Shown: positions 1 to 11,639, numbered from the stretch's first letter. The stretch: 64,000 bases of DNA from Myotis daubentonii (GCF_963259705.1 NC_081841.1:32701358-32765357), one strand, 5' to 3'. Program-made: numbers and translations. Notes: generated by a model not told the origin, from the letters alone.

Positions 1-47
1 AGACCCACCAAGATGATGATGAAAAAAGTAGTAAATCAGAAGCACAG

Positions 48-373
48 TCGGCGCCCTCTCACAGTCTGGGATCCCTCTCGCAGTCCGGGACCCCTTGCTC
101 CTTACTGCCCGCCTGCTCACTGCTCCTTACCACTCAGTTCACTGCTCCTTAGCGCTGCCACAGAGCGGGGAGAGGCTCCCGCCATCACTGCTGCGCTAGC
201 AGGGCCATGAGCCCGGCTTCTGGCTGGGCGGTGCTCCCCCTGTGGGAGCGCACTGACCACCAGGGGGCAGCTCCTGCATTGAGCGCCTGCCCCCTGGTGG
301 TCAGTGTGCATCAGAGCAACCAGTTGTTCTGGTCGTTCTGCCATAACGGTCGCTTAGGCTTTTATTATATAGA
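48..373 (-). mobile_element. HeliBat-type Helitron, 3'-truncated
   Basis: The right edge ends ...TTTTATTATATAGA|T, the reverse complement of a Helitron 5' end A|TCTATATAATAAAAG. The body is GC-rich with the bat Helitron GGGATCC/CGGGACCCC segment. The 3' GGCCTCTAG end is missing at the left, where ordinary sequence begins near position 47. It contains a 20-bp inverted repeat (see 251-306). Non-autonomous; no Rep/helicase coding. Confidence 0.85.
251..306. promoter_or_regulatory. Inverted pair of CTCF-like motifs inside a Helitron
   Basis: CCACCAGGGGGCAG at 257-270 (+) and its reverse complement at 287-300 fit the CTCF core consensus at every position. They sit in perfect 20-bp arms (251-270 and 287-306) around a 16-nt loop. 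Binding is not shown by sequence alone. Confidence 0.6.
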
Positions 374-509
374 TTCTTTAGGACATGCTCTAAGCATCGA
401 GAATCAAAGAGCTTTATAGAGAGCAAATCTCTTTTACAGGGGAGGGTGGCAGGTGGGAAGGCCATGGGAGACATTCCCAGCTTCCCGGTCAGAGGTCTTT
501 ACCTCTTAC

Positions 510-656
510 CTGGTTCTTATTTGGATTCTCCATGAAGACACACTGCTTCATGATGTAGGAGACAACAGCATTCCCTCCTAATGCAGCAACATGAGCTCTC
601 ACCATTGCAAACACCTCAGCGACAAAAGCATGAAGAAAACCACTAACTCCTCCTTC
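510..656 (-). CDS. C2CD5: C2CD5 penultimate-type exon (147 nt, 49 codons)
   Basis: Acceptor TTATGTAG|GAAGGA, donor AACCAG|GTAAGA. Encodes EGGVSGFLHAFVAEVFAMVR then AHVAALGGNAVVSYIMKQCV and FMENPNKNQ. AALGGNAVVSY is the hallmark motif of the C-terminal YbjQ-like module. The remaining C-terminal residues must be encoded left of the window. Confidence 0.96.
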
Positions 657-794
657 CTACATAATAATGCACAGGAAAATCAAATTATGTACTTGTATAA
701 ATAAATGTATATAAAATGTCAAAGAAGATATATTAAAACATCGTCAATGATCTTAATATAATGGATTATTTTAATGTCCTTCATGAGGACTTGT

Positions 795-945
795 TGCATG
801 AATGAACAAACCTTTACTGAACACATATCTATGATAGGGATTACTCTCCTTATTTTAAAGATGATGAAGCTCAAAGAATTTGTAATGTGCCCATGACTAG
901 CTATGATCACATGACTAGTAAATAAATGGCAGAGCAAGAATTGTT
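795..945 (+). repeat. MIR fragment
   Basis: Diverged sense match to the MIR core and 3' part: TTTAAAGATGATGAAGCTCA, then TAATGTGCCCATGACTAGC... and GGCAGAGCAAGAATT. Ancient mammal-wide SINE. Confidence 0.7.
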
Positions 946-1079
946 CCTCCATCTTCAACATCTCCCTCTATCAAATCGTTCTCATCCTCCTTCAAATAAA
1001 TTAATGATAAATATAAACAATAAAACCTCCCCGCTATCCATATCTCCCCTTCTGAACCATGTTCTATTCATGTTTACTT

Positions 1080-1420
1080 TTTATCAGTTTCTCAAAAGTG
1101 TCAAGCACTTTCTCTGCCTCAGGTCTTTACATATGCTGCTCCTAAAGGTTCTAAGGATCGTTACCCAATTTTCTAGCAGGATAACTTGTATCTAGTTCTT
1201 TAGGTCCTGGCCGAAATGGAACTTCTTCAGAGATACCCTCCCTAAATCTAAAGTGAGTTCCCCCGTTATATTTTCTAATGGCCTCTATTATATTTCTTTA
1301 TATTACTTACTAACACATAAGTATTTGTTTAATATCCACCATGCTCCAGTTTCACTAGACTGTAAATTCCATCAGGGGCCCCATCTGTTTTGTTCATAAG
1401 TCTTATGATAATACTATTGT
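1080..1420 (+). repeat. L2 LINE 3' fragment
   Basis: Diverged L2 3' end: CTCTGCCTCAGGTCTT, then GAACTTCTTCAGAGATACCCTCC, and CTAGACTGTAAATTCCATCAGGGGCC. Sense orientation, antisense to C2CD5. Confidence 0.7.
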
Positions 1421-1607
1421 GTGGAATTTGGTAAGTCTAACCTAGAATCAACCCAGACAGGTTATTGGGGGAAGGTGGGGGGAAAGATGTGTTACTTTTG
1501 GCAAAAAATAAAAAATAAATAAAAATTGAAACTTGTTTGGTTTTGTCACTAATATCTTCAATCATAGAAAATTCACAAAAATAATGAAATAACATCCATA
1601 AAATTAC

Positions 1608-1798
1608 CTCACGTAGAGAAGTGGTTTCCCGAATGAAAAACATGTTAATTATCCCAAGATATTTCGTTATTTTTGCTCCAGGAATGAAAGAAAGAGGTGT
1701 CATCTTAACAACCCCAACTGTAGAATTTGCACAAGGTGGAGCAGAACGATTCCGGAAATTTCCTTCACTCATTGGACTTGCTTTTTCAACTGTCATGG
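1608..1798 (-). CDS. C2CD5: C2CD5 exon, start of C-terminal module (191 nt)
   Basis: Acceptor ATTTTTAG|CCATGA, donor CGTGAG|GTAATT. Encodes A-MTVEKASPMSEGNFRNRS then APPCANSTVGVVKMTPLSFI, and ends KITKYLGIINMFFIRETTSL-RE. The closing part (IPGAKITKYLGIINMFFIR) fits the first strands of a YbjQ-like fold. Phase 1 in, phase 0 out. An open frame on the plus strand at 1621-2055 is its antisense shadow. Confidence 0.96.
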
Positions 1799-2334
1799 CT
1801 AAAAATTGGAGAAACAACAGAAAGCACCAGGATCAGATGCCAGTTACTCAATTACACCCCCAAGGTTTCCGAGTAAGTGGTGACAACATTCAGCTGTCTG
1901 TGAGGCTAAGCCATGTCATGAAAGTCAAGAAATTATCATGCACTGCATGCAATTTAAAGAGAAAGAGAAAGAAACACATAAGAGAAAATGCTGAAATGGA
2001 ATTCTTTTGGAAGAAAAATGGCATTCCTGCAAAAGAAAATGTTGATGCGGTGTAGCTATACATACAATGATCGTTATAAAGTGAAGAAAAAGAAAAAGCG
2101 GCAGAGCAATTAAAAATTATCTGCTGTGGGAACAAATTATTACAAAGAGTGTGAAAGTTGTTATATTTCCCAGTTTTGTTTTCCAACTTTTTCAGATGAC
2201 TTCATCATTGTCAACTTGTAGATAAACCTTGTTAACTAGTTGTAAAAGGTTTATTTTCCAAACCATTTTGATCAAACTCATAATTTTAAAAACTTAGAAA
2301 TGACCTTGGCTATCTAAAAGTTGATTGTTATAAA

Positions 2335-2575
2335 ATATAAATAATAATAGCTATCACTTATCAAATAACTATTATAAACCAGGCACATATATACATCTAA
2401 TCCTTACAACAACCCAGCAACCTAGGTTTTATCCCCATTTTCAACATGAGGAAACTGAGGCTCAGAGAAGTTAAATAACTTTCCCAAGGTCACACAGCTA
2501 TTACAATGGCACTTCTAAGATTCAAAACCAGATCAACAGGTTCCATATCCTGTGATCTTTCCTCTCAAAGATAGT
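2335..2575 (+). repeat. MIR element
   Basis: Well-preserved MIR: CCAGGCACATAT, CCTTACAACAACCC, then CCCATTTTCAACATGAGGAA and CCCAAGGTCACACAGCTA. Plus orientation. Confidence 0.9.
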
Positions 2576-2781
2576 TCTTTCCCTATTAATGTACTATAAA
2601 CTCTGACACTCAAATACATTTACCTCAGAATCTACCAAAACACATGGAGTATAGATAAAGAGCATATGATGATCTTGATTCTAACAGTGAGATAAGAGTT
2701 TACTTTCTCTCTAAAAATACCTCATTCTTTCAGCCCTCTGGCTATCACACTTGGTAAACTGACACATGCCATAGGCTAGAT

Positions 2782-3000
2782 CAGTGGTTCTCAACCTTCC
2801 TAATGCCGCGACCCTTTAATACAGTTCCTCATGTTGTGGTGACCCCCAATTGCATTGTTACAAATTGAACATAAAGCATAGTGATTAATCACAAAAACAA
2901 TATGTAATTATATATGTGTTTTCCGATGGTCTTAGGCGACCCCTGTGAAAGGGTCATTTGACCCCCAAAGGGGTCGCGACCCACAAGTTGAGAACCACTG
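2782..3000. mobile_element. SPIN-like hAT element, internally deleted (219 bp)
   Basis: Terminal inverted repeats CAGTGGTTCTCAAC / GTTGAGAACCACTG. Flanking 8-bp duplication GGCTAGAT (2774-2781) and GGCTAGGT (3001-3008), one mismatch. Internal GCGACCCTTTAATACAG and GGGTCGCGACCC blocks match the other copies in this window. Non-autonomous. Confidence 0.92.
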
Positions 3001-3421
3001 GGCTAGGTCGTACCTTGGGTCCTGGGATAGTATCTCTTCAATAAGAGAGCTGACAATTTCCTTCCACTAGAAGAATATAATATCTATTTATATACTTTTA
3101 AGAATACCTTCACAAAAAGTGAAATTTAAAAAAAATTCTACAGTTAAAATCAACAAATCTAAAGGCCCTTCAATAACTTCTGTTAAATGACCATTAGTCT
3201 GCAGCTTTCACACTCCAACACATGATTGATTCGCAATGTTATTACTGGGTGGAAAAGTCTAGCCTTCACCACTGGGAAATCAGGGATATGCTTCTCAGAT
3301 CATAATGTGGTAGAAACATCCGCCTACTTGTCTTAATTGATCCGCGCCTTATGGTCTGAGCTTTCAGTTTAATGAGCTCTATCCAGCTGCTGCATCTGTC
3401 TGCAAAGGAACTGTAATCAAC

Positions 3422-3507
3422 TGACGTTGCTGGAAACACAGACAGAAAACAAAAGAAAAAATATGTATGACGTCTCTTACTCGTCATAACACTCCTTCCG
3501 ATGACGT
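3422..3507. promoter_or_regulatory. Cluster of TGACGT (CREB/ATF) half-sites
   Basis: TGACGT occurs at 3422-3427, 3468-3473 and 3502-3507 (as TGACGTAA), within 86 bp of intron. The surrounding DNA (about 3260-3520) is not a repeat I recognise and is less AT-rich than its neighbours. Possible intronic enhancer; function is inference. Confidence 0.35.
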
Positions 3508-4312
3508 AATTTAACTGTAATACAGAAAAAGAATGGTCCCTTTCAAGTCAGATAAGAGAGACAGTAAAGAGTCAAGCTTTAGACACTGATTTGTCCAAAA
3601 CCAATTTCTCAGTTAGCTGGCTGAGCATTTTTGGTGATGTCATAGTTGTCTCTTAGGGAAAATGGAAGTGGGGTTTAACAGAAATATCAGGACCACATAC
3701 CACGTTTTAACTAACTTTCTCCCCATTCTTTTTACTTTACAATGTTTTAGCTGTTTATACTTTAGGACTTCAATTTGCAATCCAAACTTTGTGAATAATT
3801 GCCTTCCTATGTCTACTTTAAAATCAAAACAAAAAATAATGAGTCAAATATTGAAGAATAGATGAAAAAAATCACTCGTTGACTTATCTTTTATTAAAAT
3901 ACCTTCTTTCTACCAAGAGTAACAGGAAAGCCAAAGGATCGCTTCTGTCCATATTCTCTTTTCCATGTATGATTTTTGGCAACAAAGCTGCTGATAACAC
4001 AGGGTAGGGTGGCAGGTGTGAACCTATCAAGTTCTCCTTCTAAAAGAATAACTTTTACTACTACTGAGCAAAAAAATATATATATATTAAAAAGCTAAAC
4101 TTTTATTTTTAGAAACTGGAAAACTATGAAAATGCTTTAAATTTTTAAAATATTAGTTTTATTAATGTTTTTGAGACACATTCTAACTACAAGAAAGCCA
4201 CATTTTGGTGTCTGAATTCCACTGTCCAGTGCATTTTTCCAATGTCTGTATGTTTATGCACCACCACACTAGAATTTCACACCTTGGTGACTATTTGATT
4301 AGACGAACTCAC

Positions 4313-4363
4313 CTCTCTGTGCAGCTGGTATACCTGAGTTAGAACTTGCACTCTCCAGGTGTT
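4313..4363 (-). CDS. C2CD5: C2CD5 cassette exon (51 nt)
   Basis: Acceptor CTTATTAG|AACACC, donor AGAGAG|GTGAGT. Encodes E-HLESASSNSGIPAAQR. Phase 1 in and out and a length divisible by three mean it can be included or skipped without changing frame: AK-E...R-AMTVEK or AK-AMTVEK. I recall the HLESASS segment as isoform-specific in mammalian C2CD5. It is too short for ORF-based detection. Confidence 0.9.
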
Positions 4364-5489
4364 CTAATAAGACAATATGAACAACATTAGCTTGGATGCT
4401 AAGTATAAATCAGTTTCTCTTCTTTGCTGTTTGTAAGTACTCTCTATAAGCCAGAAGAATAGGAGGAACTCTTTATGGCTTCATTGTAAAAGCAAACCAA
4501 ATAGAAGTATTTAGATTTCTAATGCAATTTCTATTGACATATGAAAACTAGCTCAGTTAATAAATATCATGCTGAGGAAGACTACTTGTTAGTATAACAC
4601 AAAAAGAGTTTCAGAAACTTCATAGGCATGAGAAAATATAAACACAGTAACAAATAGGATGAAAGCAGAATGTAAGAAAACTGAGCAGAGAAAAGGGTCA
4701 ATGAATTGGGAAGAAAATCTGAAATGAAATATGGAAGGGAAACATTTGTGTGGGGAAGAGCTAGTAAGATTAAAAATTACAGACAAGGCAATGACCGATG
4801 TCTCACAGACAAAACACAAGCTCCTTACTAGCCATAACCTTCCCCCTCACAACCAACCCCTTCATTCGAGGACATCACTGTCAGCAACTTCCTCTGGTGG
4901 TATCAAGACTTTGTGGAACGAAAAAGTGACTGTTCTCCATAGAAATAACCAGGAATCCCAATCACTTCCTTTCCAGTACCTCATAAAAATAGCATCCAGA
5001 ATTTTCTCTGATATTTTATATTTTTTATAGATTTTTAAGGTATTGTACAAATTTAAACAGTACTATAAAAATCATCTATTTCTACTGTTCAGGATCTATC
5101 CACACTCGCACATTTGAATTTTTGTTTCAAAGAATTTTATAATTGAAGGAATAGTGTTGTCAAGTAGACATAACCCATAAGAAATACTGAGAATTATTTG
5201 GGGCAGCCAGTTGGGTTTTTTTAATTTATAAACTAATTAATATTTTTTGTCTCTGCCTAATGGGTTGATCTTTTGGTGCTATTCTTAAGTTAATAAAATT
5301 TATATTTTCCAAAAGTAAGATTTTTACAGAATGTTTCTGATAATTGGGTGTAATGGAGCATCTCCCATGCCACCCTCCTCCCCCATTTTTATAGGTCAAG
5401 TGGCCACTAGCTAATACGGAGAGTGTACAATGGTTGACATTCCTCTTACAATAGAGAGCTGATAAATAAACAGGGTCACCAGGTGGGGT

Positions 5490-5790
5490 CCACAAAATGC
5501 CTGTGAGGGTGCTATGCTGTGGACATGCCCTGATAATCATGGCCTCAGACTGGAGATCCAGACAGGGAGAGTCCTCTGGATTCCGGATCCCGGGGGAACG
5601 GGAACCCCCGGAGGAGATGGAATCTACAGGAAGACGGCCAGACAGAGCTGACTTCTTGAGGCCGATTAGATCTCTAGGGACAGCTCAGCACAGCAAGACC
5701 CAGTGCTGGGACAGCCAGAGACCTACCCCAGGCTTCCATGTCCCAGGAGGGTCCCAGGGTTCTCATATGCCCTTGGTGAGCACAGAATTA
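5490..5790. other. GC-rich island of unknown origin
   Basis: About 300 bp of GC-rich, CpG-containing sequence in an AT-rich intron, with a hairpin CCGGGGGAACGGGAACCCCCGG near 5590-5611. It lacks the Helitron, SINE or hAT ends seen elsewhere. A 98-codon open frame (5497-5793) resembles nothing I know. It may be a fragment of an LTR or an older element. Confidence 0.4.
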
Positions 5791-5982
5791 TAGAAAATTA
5801 GGAATTCTGTGAAAGTTTTTAAAATGTAGGAAAGCTAAAAAAAAAAAATGTGAAAATCACTAAAGTGAAATTATCTTCTGTACCTCAATATTATCTGAGT
5901 AATATGGGATTCCTCAGTAGCAACTATATGTTAAAGGCAAATGTCCACAAAAAGAGCTTAAATGTAAAAAGTGTCTGTTCCC

Positions 5983-6201
5983 TCCCAGCCAGTGTGGCTC
6001 AGCAGTTGAGCATCTATCCCAGGAACCAAGAGGTCATGGTTTGATTCTCAGTCAGGACATATGCCCAAGTTGCAGTCTCAATCCCCTGTACAGGTATGCA
6101 GGAGGCAAGCAGTCGATGGTGTTGCTCTCTCATCTATGTTTCTATTCTAAAAATCAATAAAAACACATTTAAAAAAAAAAGAACTTTGTCTTAAAAAGAA
6201 A
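5983..6201 (+). mobile_element. Ves-type SINE
   Basis: tRNA-like head (CCAGCCAGTGTGGCTCAG, then GGTTTGATTC) and tail AATCAATAAAAACACATTT with poly(A). The likely 17-bp target duplication AAAAAGTGTCTGTTCCC (5966-5982) recurs with two mismatches at 6202-6218. Confidence 0.9.
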
Positions 6202-6341
6202 AAAAAGTATCGGTTCCCATCTCTAAGTATAGCCAGTGAAAAAAACCCACAAAGGTATACAATGATGTGTATAATATTTGTGTTTTTTAAAAAACATATA
6301 CATATTTGCAAAGACAGATAATAAGCTATTAAGGGTAGTTG

Positions 6342-6557
6342 CCCCACCTGGCGGTGTGGCTCACTGGCTGAGCATCGACCCATGAACCAGAGGTCACAGA
6401 TCAATTCCCAGTTAGGGCACATGCCCAGGTTTCTGAGCTCAATCCCCAGAAGGGGGCATGCAGGAGGCAGCCAGTCCATAATGTTTCTCTCATTGATGTT
6501 TCTATCCCTCTTTCCCTCTCCCTTCCTCTCTCTGAAATCAATAAAGACATATTTAAA
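6342..6557 (+). mobile_element. Ves-type SINE
   Basis: CCACCTGGCGGTGTGGCTCA head, GCATGCAGGAGGCAGCCAG middle, CCCTTCCTCTCTCTGAAATC then AATAAAGAC tail. Plus orientation, 140 bp after the previous SINE. Confidence 0.9.
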
Positions 6558-9200
6558 GAGTACTATTTGCCTCTTGGGAAGGGAAATGAAGGGAGATGAA
6601 TGCTCTATTGGACTATATGATTTTTTGGTAGGATTTGAATTTTCCACCATGTGCATTTACTACTTTTTCTATCAAATTTTACAAAGGATAGGGAAGGGGG
6701 AAAATATTTATTCCTGGCCCTCAAATATGAATGTGTTTGAATTAAAATCTGGAAAAAAAAATCAGTTTTAAAATTGGAGACATTCTTAAGGGAAAGGGCG
6801 AGTGAAAAGATTTATCTCACTTAAGAACAGCAGGTTCATCTGTTAATATGCTAGCTATGACCTTAATTTTTTCTCTCTGAGAAAAAGCCCAAGGTGAGCT
6901 GGTTCTGACAGCACCTTGGACTGGTTTGACTACTTCAAATATCTCATGACCTTGGGCTCTCCGTCACACTGCTCCTTCTGATTACAATTTGCCTTCCCAG
7001 GCAACAGGCTTTTCAGAAGGGAAGGTACTACATATATAAGCTGTCTGGCTCACTGACAAACTAGTAATTTTGGTTAAAAAGAAATTAAAAGTACATACGT
7101 AATCTCTATGCCAATAGTACAAAAAAACACAAAAAACAACAACAACAACAAAAAACAAAACTTCATATATAGGGAAAGAAATCTTATTTAAGTCATTCAG
7201 GCTTTGTTGAGGACTAATGCTTAGTGTGGGCCATTTGTGTATCTACGGGAAAGAGTTTGAGACAAACACTTATGTTAGGTCCCCATTCTAGCTGTAAAGA
7301 GAGTCTCGATCAAGCCACATGGCAGCCTACTTCTCTTACGATTTCCTTTCCCACTGAATACAAGAAAAAGATTATTTTGTTTTAAAAAAGCACAAGCGAT
7401 AACCCTATTATCCCCAAATAAACAACCCTCGAAAGTTAGCATGGCACGCACACAGCACATATGGCTTTCTTATTCTCTTAGTACATTCTAGCAATATTTA
7501 ACAAGCCCTAATGGTGTGGGGAGGGGGGTCTAACCTAAATTAAAAGCAGTTTAGTGAAAATGAGCAAAATGATGACAAGGAAAAAAATGTGGCAAGAATT
7601 CTTTCTCCCTCAATTATACATGTTCCAATGCCTCTAAAGGTTGAGGCTTCCCTATTTTCCTAAATAATCTGTCATACCAATGACAAAGGTGTTGATTAAC
7701 TATGATAAAGTTGTATACTGACCACTAACTCTTCTGACCACTTACTCACTTTATATCATTAGAATTCACAGAACATCTTTGCTCTTAATAATTAAAATAT
7801 ATTTGAGACAATCTTACCTGGTGAACCTAAGAAAATTACTAAAACTGAAAAAATTCCTACAAGTTATGAAAAAGTTCTCTGGCAGATTATGCATTTCCAT
7901 CAATCAATAATGCACTGATTAGCTAAGTCATATAACTATAAAATCTGGATTAATATCCAAGTTAGATAATGGATGTATATGAACATTCAGCATAAACTTT
8001 GTCCATAATTATATTCAAATACTGGTGGACTGGTAATCAAATGGCCATATTATAGTTAAAAATTAGAGAAGGGGGAGGGGGAGGGGGAAGAAAAAAAAAA
8101 TTATTAAGGCATAGAAAAAGATAGACCTTCAATTTGGACAGTCCAAAGGGAAAAACAATTTTCAATTATAAAGGTAATACATACACTAGAGGACGAAGAC
8201 AAGTAGCTTCTCTATCTGGGTGGTTAAAGCTTCCAGCTAAAGGTGTACAACATCCTAAACCACCTGTGCTTTTCCTTCAATCACCCTTTATTGTTTTCCT
8301 GCCTCCATTACCAGGTCCCCACTCCTCCTCTCCATCCTTTATATCGTCTCTTCCAAATAACCCGTTTTCCATCAGTAACTCAATTCAGTTTTTCTTTGCA
8401 TTTTTTTTTTTACTACCTACTCCAGATTTTACTCTCCTCAAGCTACCTTAAAGAAGCTAAAATTCCTTAACCCTACTTCTCCGTCAATTCTTTTCTTCCT
8501 TCCTTCCCATTTTGTGGGTAAGTTTTCCACACACTCTCCTCTCTTTAGTTTCTATTTTCCTCTCATTCTCCTTTCTCTCTGTATCTCTCCCTTTCAAAAT
8601 CTCCCGTGGATCATTGTGGTCATCAATAACATGGAGAACTTTCTATTGTTGATACCATTTGGTCATTGTGACAAAATCTATTTTAAAGAGAGAGAGAGAA
8701 AAAACAGGCATGCAATGAGTTGTTAATATATAAAGGGATTTTAGTTAGTATAATGAATTATATAGACTTGTAAGAATTCAGTACAGTTAGTTGGCAGAAA
8801 AAAAAATGAAAGCTAATTTTAAAGGTTTCATAGACTTATATTTCTAATAGCTAGTTTAAAATAATGTGAGGGAAGTCATTAAATTTAAAAAAATAAAATA
8901 TCTTTTAAAATCAAATTTGATTTAACAAAAAGAAAAACTAACTCTTATAAGCCTACAATAAAAGTAAAGATAAAAATAAAATTTCTGATGTGGATACCTA
9001 ATTATGGAGTATAACGTATTAAAGGAATAAGCCAACTTGCTTTCTTTTGTATTGAAACCCAGATTTTGGCCTAAGCTTGTCACATTAGTCAGCAGCTGCT
9101 TGATGAAAAGAGTAATCTTGGCAGCATATAGCTTATGCCACTGAGCATGAGGAAATCATGCCGGCATAAAGCAAAATGAAAGCAGAAACAAGGTGGGTAT
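6558..9200. other. AT-rich intron, no gene recognised
   Basis: Mostly unique-looking AT-rich intron. Simple tracts: (AAC)n near 7131-7155 and a GGGGGA run at 8066-8090. A pyrimidine-rich stretch lies at 8260-8600. The open frames here (for example 8134-8451) are composition effects. Confidence 0.6.
8066..8100 (+). repeat. Purine tract (GGGGGA)n/A-run
   Basis: Three GGGGGA-type units followed by a 10-base A run. Simple repeat, capable of triplex or quadruplex in principle. Confidence 0.8.
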
Positions 9201-9294
9201 AAAAACTTCTCTATGTCACGCGGGAGACTGGGGTTCGTTTCCCCGACAGGGAGCCAAAAAACAACAACAACAACAACAACAAAAACTTCTCTAT
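9201..9294 (+). mobile_element. Retroposed 3' half of tRNA-Asp(GTC) with CCA and A-rich tail
   Basis: Positions 9215-9256 equal nucleotides 34-72 of mammalian tRNA-Asp(GTC) plus CCA: GTCACGCGGGAGAC, the T-arm GGGGTTCGTTTCCCC, and GACAGGGAG-CCA, with three differences from the tRNA I know. An (AAC)n-rich tail (9257-9280) follows. The whole is flanked by a perfect 14-bp duplication AAAAACTTCTCTAT (9201-9214 and 9281-9294). CCA is added after transcription, so the template was a mature tRNA or its 3' half. It starts at the anticodon, where angiogenin-type cleavage occurs. L1-driven insertion is inferred from the tail and duplication. Confidence 0.9.
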
Positions 9295-10493
9295 ACAGTT
9301 TTATCCAACAGTATATAAAAACTAGGATTGACTTCATCAAATCTTTAAAGTCTTAACACTCTCAAAATTTTAATGAAAATAACTATCCTATTATAGATTA
9401 GATTTTTAAATTATTTGAAATTTATTAATAAATAGGATATAATTCATACACTTTTGTCATGAATGTAAGTCCTTAAACCCTACAATATGGTATCTAATAT
9501 CTCAAGATTTATATCTTTAGAAATGCATCTAAAGTAATATGCTAATCTTTTATGAAAATTACATGTTTAAAATTCTTGAGATCAACTACAGTTTATGAGA
9601 AAAAATCTCACTAACTTATTTTTTACTTTGCACACAAATTATATTCACTCAGAGTCTCCATTTTTACTATATTTGATCCCTTTTTTCCTATATATATCAT
9701 TTTATAAGTCTCTTGAAACTATTTCGAGAAAAACTGAAGCCTAGATATTAATAGTTAGGAAAAACACTATGAAAGTGGCATAAAAATTCACTATAGCCAT
9801 CTTTTTTCTCATAAAACAGCTTCATGTGAAAATAATTTATGTCAATGCCACATCATCTATGATCCTCATAGTATCAAAATATTTGGATGACCTTCACATG
9901 ACAATGTCCTTTAAGAAATTATTTCAGCTCAGCACCTTTTAATAATTCAAATCTGAAAAATCAAGATAACTAGCAAGGTAACATCAAGCCAACCATAAAT
10001 TTGAGACATACTTCAAACTATTTTGTTACCTTGAGAAACAAAACCAAATATAACAAAAGATGGAAGAAAAAAAGTTGAACATGGATGGACAATTCAGGCC
10101 CAGGCTTACTCTATACACAGAATTAGGATACAAATAATTGAAGCATCTTTTCTTCACATAATAGTCACTCATTTCCAATAACATGAAAGGATAAGAAAAG
10201 GTTTATCTACAAGTGAAAAGATGGAAGCATTAATAAACATACTGTGCTTAACTTAGCTCTTAAAACTACTCTGTCAACATAAAAGGAAATGAACATTTTA
10301 ACAAATTATCCTATTTGTGATAAGAACATGAAGAATAAATTAGAATCCAAAATTTTCAGAATTAAAAAAAGAAAAAGCTCCATCAGTTTAGCTAACCGAA
10401 CTAACAAAACTATAAAAACTATATATTTATTTACTTCTCAGTATTAGTAATTTACTTTTAAGCCTCTGTGGGTTGCATATAAAAAAGTAGAGA

Positions 10494-10710
10494 AGAACCT
10501 AACTCATGTAGCTCAGTGGTTTAGCGTTGACCTATGAGCCCGGAGGTCACGGTTCAATTCCTGATTCCCAGTCAGAGCACATGCTCAGGTTAGGGGCTTG
10601 GTCCCCAGTGTGGGGCATGCAGGAGGCAGCCAATCAATGATTAATTCTCTATCATCACTGATGTTTCTATCTCTCCTTTCCTCTCTGAAATCAATAAAAA
10701 TATATATTTT
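10494..10710 (+). mobile_element. Ves-type SINE
   Basis: AACTCATGTAGCTCAGTGG head, GGTCACGGTTCAATTCC B-box region, AATCAATAAAAATATAT tail. Flanked by AAGTAGAGA (10485-10493 and 10711-10719). Confidence 0.9.
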
Positions 10711-11639
10711 TTAAGTAGAGACATTTTTGAACATTTATTCCTAGCACTCTTACCTTGCCCTCTCCTGCCTGTTTCCTCTGAATTGTTATGTTTAATTTTT
10801 TCCAGGTATTTCTATTCTCTACTCAAAGCCTTTCTTCATGTTATAATGCGCAGTTGCTACATTCATGTTATAACACTCTATTATAACATTTTTAGGACCT
10901 TTACAAAACTCACCCTATCCTCTAATCTTTGAAAATGCTTTCTTTAAAATAACTTTTTCAAATATATTTGGTATAGCCCATGTTCTCCTAAAAAGACTTT
11001 GAGGGAGCAAAGACAATAAATAAGCATGCAACATAAACCACAATTTACAAAAGTGTTTACAACAGATACAGATAAACTTTTTAGTGCTTACTGATGATTT
11101 TGAAATGCAATATTCATGGAAAAGCACACAGGTTTTTCAGTTAAGCACTTAGTATAAAAAGTTTTATACATATTAGTACTGGTTGTGATGATGTTGATCA
11201 TTATGAACATGATGATGACAATGATAATAAAGGTGAAATGATCTGATTCCATTATTTCCCAACTTTGAAACCCTTTCTTCAAACAAAATCACATGTAGAA
11301 AGCAGATACGCAAAAACACACTGAATCGAAGCTGCTCTAAGTTCAGAGGTAGGGTAGGGGGTCCAGAGACCTACCCCCTCACATCTCCAACCATTTCAGC
11401 TCCCTCCCTTCCCACCCTGCCTCCTGGGAAGTCATGAGGCAACTCCGAAGAAACACTATGGTTTTAAAATTATTGGTTTAACTAATTAGAAGCTATTTGG
11501 AAAATTTTAAGTTCAGTGTGACCATAGGCATAATTTAGCTTTTGATTTGTTTTTATTAATGGGAATGTGTTAATAATTAAAGAAACACAAACTACAGAAA
11601 CCCAGGGAATTGGAGAATTTTAAAGGCTAGAGGGAACTT

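Noticed and set aside
1621..2055. 144-codon plus-strand open frame
   Set aside because: Its first part is the antisense of the C2CD5 exon 1608-1798; the rest is intron with a lysine-rich chance translation.
9215..9256. Possible functional tRNA gene
   Set aside because: Only the 3' half is present, with CCA encoded in DNA and an A-rich tail; there is no D-arm or A box.
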